In this document: in pieces, positions 4,964 to 5,570 of the stretch
How positions within the stretch are numbered: the stretch's first letter is position 1
Layout: each line of letters opens with the position of its first letter
Assembly (NCBI GenBank): GCA_034180045.1
Contig: JAXFOY010000001.1
Coordinates: 1 to 5,570, forward strand
Length of the DNA: 5,570 bases
Source of the DNA: Eubacterium_B sp034180045
Lineage (GTDB): Bacteria > Bacillota > Clostridia > Peptostreptococcales > Anaerovoracaceae
Reading direction: 5' to 3'
Notes under the pieces: model-generated
The model's input: the letters and a program-made list of their open reading frames with translations, nothing else
Told to the model about the DNA's origin: nothing
The model's database searches: none
Made by a program: the position numbers and the translations under genes

Positions 4964-5570
4964 CTATTTTTCCATAATCCTAGCTACCGCTTCTTCCGAA
5001 ATAAGGTTGTCTCCTCCAAGCAACATGCATTTACCGGCATTTGCCTTGCCTACATATGCCTTTGCCTCTGAGGTATCATTATTGCTTGCAAGAAGCAGAG
5101 GGCATCCATCCACTGCACAAAGCGCACCTGCGCAAAGTCCGTCAGGGAAGTTATAACCATAGGTCAAATAAACCTTTTCCTGCTCGCCTGAGAAGAAACG
5201 CTCCGCTATAGCTCTTGAGGTCTCAAAACGATTATTTCCGGCAATTCTTTCCGTATTACCGTATTTTGATACTTCGCTTTCCACCTTATCGCTTACCGCT
5301 TGCTTTCCGCCTATTAAGTAATACTTCTTGCTCTTTAGGCTCGCAAGCTCTTCCTTTTGCGTTTCGTTAAGCGCTTCATCTACTAACAGCACAGGTACTC
5401 CCGCAGCCGAAACTGAAAGTGCATCCGCGAAGTTATACGCATAGCATATTGCAACATCCTCATCGCTGACTCCTGCTTCCTTCAGCACCGCTATGTTAGT
5501 GTCAAATCTTGTCGTTCCGTGCAAACGCTTAACTTTTCCCGGAATCATTTTTACTGCCTTAGTTGAGACT
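4964..5570 (-). CDS. Surface protein with cell-wall-binding (CWB2) repeats, partial
   Basis: The reading frame is open to the right edge, so this is the C-terminal part of a longer protein. The Met codon at 5546-5548 lies inside the frame and is not the true start. Two CWB2 repeats are visible: KRLHGTTRFDTN...YNFADALS...YLIGGKQAVS and, about 90 residues on, ERIAGNNRFETS...YNFPDGLC...MLLGGDNLIS. Each has the G..RF[DE]T opening, the YNF.D[AG]L core and the hydrophobic-GG strand. The residues before the first visible repeat look like the end of another, fitting the usual set of three. In Clostridioides difficile such repeats hold proteins to the wall through an anionic polymer. The repeats form the C-terminus here, so the effector domain and any signal peptide lie beyond 5570 and the function is unknown. 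A terminator follows, which separates it from mtaD. Confidence 0.9.
   Translation of the reverse strand, partial: VSTKAVKMIPGKVKRLHGTTRFDTNIAVLKEAGVSDEDVAICYAYNFADALSVSAAGVPVLLVDEALNETQKEELASLKSKKYYLIGGKQAVSDKVESEVSKYGNTERIAGNNRFETSRAIAERFFSGEQEKVYLTYGYNFPDGLCAGALCAVDGCPLLLASNNDTSEAKAYVGKANAGKCMLLGGDNLISEEAVARIMEK

Noticed and set aside
4920..4972. Possible continuation of the surface protein past its stop by a -1 shift at the A-run before the stop
   Set aside because: The last CWB2 repeat already ends normally at its usual GG...IS..AV..I region, and there is no slippery heptamer with a stimulator.

Overview
This A+T-rich window looks like a low-GC Gram-positive anaerobe of the Clostridia. 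The support is the SpoVB/YabM-type flippase followed by a MazG gene, the HU and RqcP (YabO) genes, the strong Shine-Dalgarno sites, and a surface protein built of cell-wall-binding (CWB2) repeats. I cannot name the genus from sequence alone. Every convincing gene lies on the minus strand, so transcription runs from the right edge towards position 1.

Layout in the direction of transcription. (1) 5570-4964: C-terminal part of a CWB2-repeat surface protein, cut by the right edge. (2) 4963-4723: intergenic region with a GC-rich hairpin terminator (4871-4900) and a promoter with a perfect TATAAT (4757-4785). (3) 4722-672: a tight cluster of four genes with gaps of 21, 2 and 29 bases: an MTA/SAH deaminase-type amidohydrolase, a 14-helix MATE/MurJ-superfamily flippase (SpoVB/YabM-like), a MazG nucleotide pyrophosphohydrolase, and the nucleoid protein HU. 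It ends at a clear intrinsic terminator (622-655). (4) 621-302: a separate unit with a possible promoter overlapping an A/T palindrome, followed by rqcP, a ribosome-quality-control S4 protein. (5) 301-1: no gene, but three near-consensus sigma-A promoters in tandem, each with upstream phased T-tracts and a shared start region. They point off the left edge and are followed by a boxA-like leader. This is best read as the control region of an rRNA operon starting just outside the window.

The flippase-mazG-rqcP order matches the Bacillus yabM-yabN-yabO neighbourhood. Here, however, MazG lacks the N-terminal methylase domain of YabN, HU sits between mazG and rqcP, and yabP-yabQ-divIC do not follow rqcP; rRNA-type promoters do. 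The products are mostly housekeeping: clearing SAH/MTA, moving cell-envelope lipid-linked precursors, cleaning nucleotide pools, packaging DNA and rescuing stalled 50S subunits. I see no defence island, mobile element or CRISPR array. The most distinctive part is the non-coding promoter array at the left edge.
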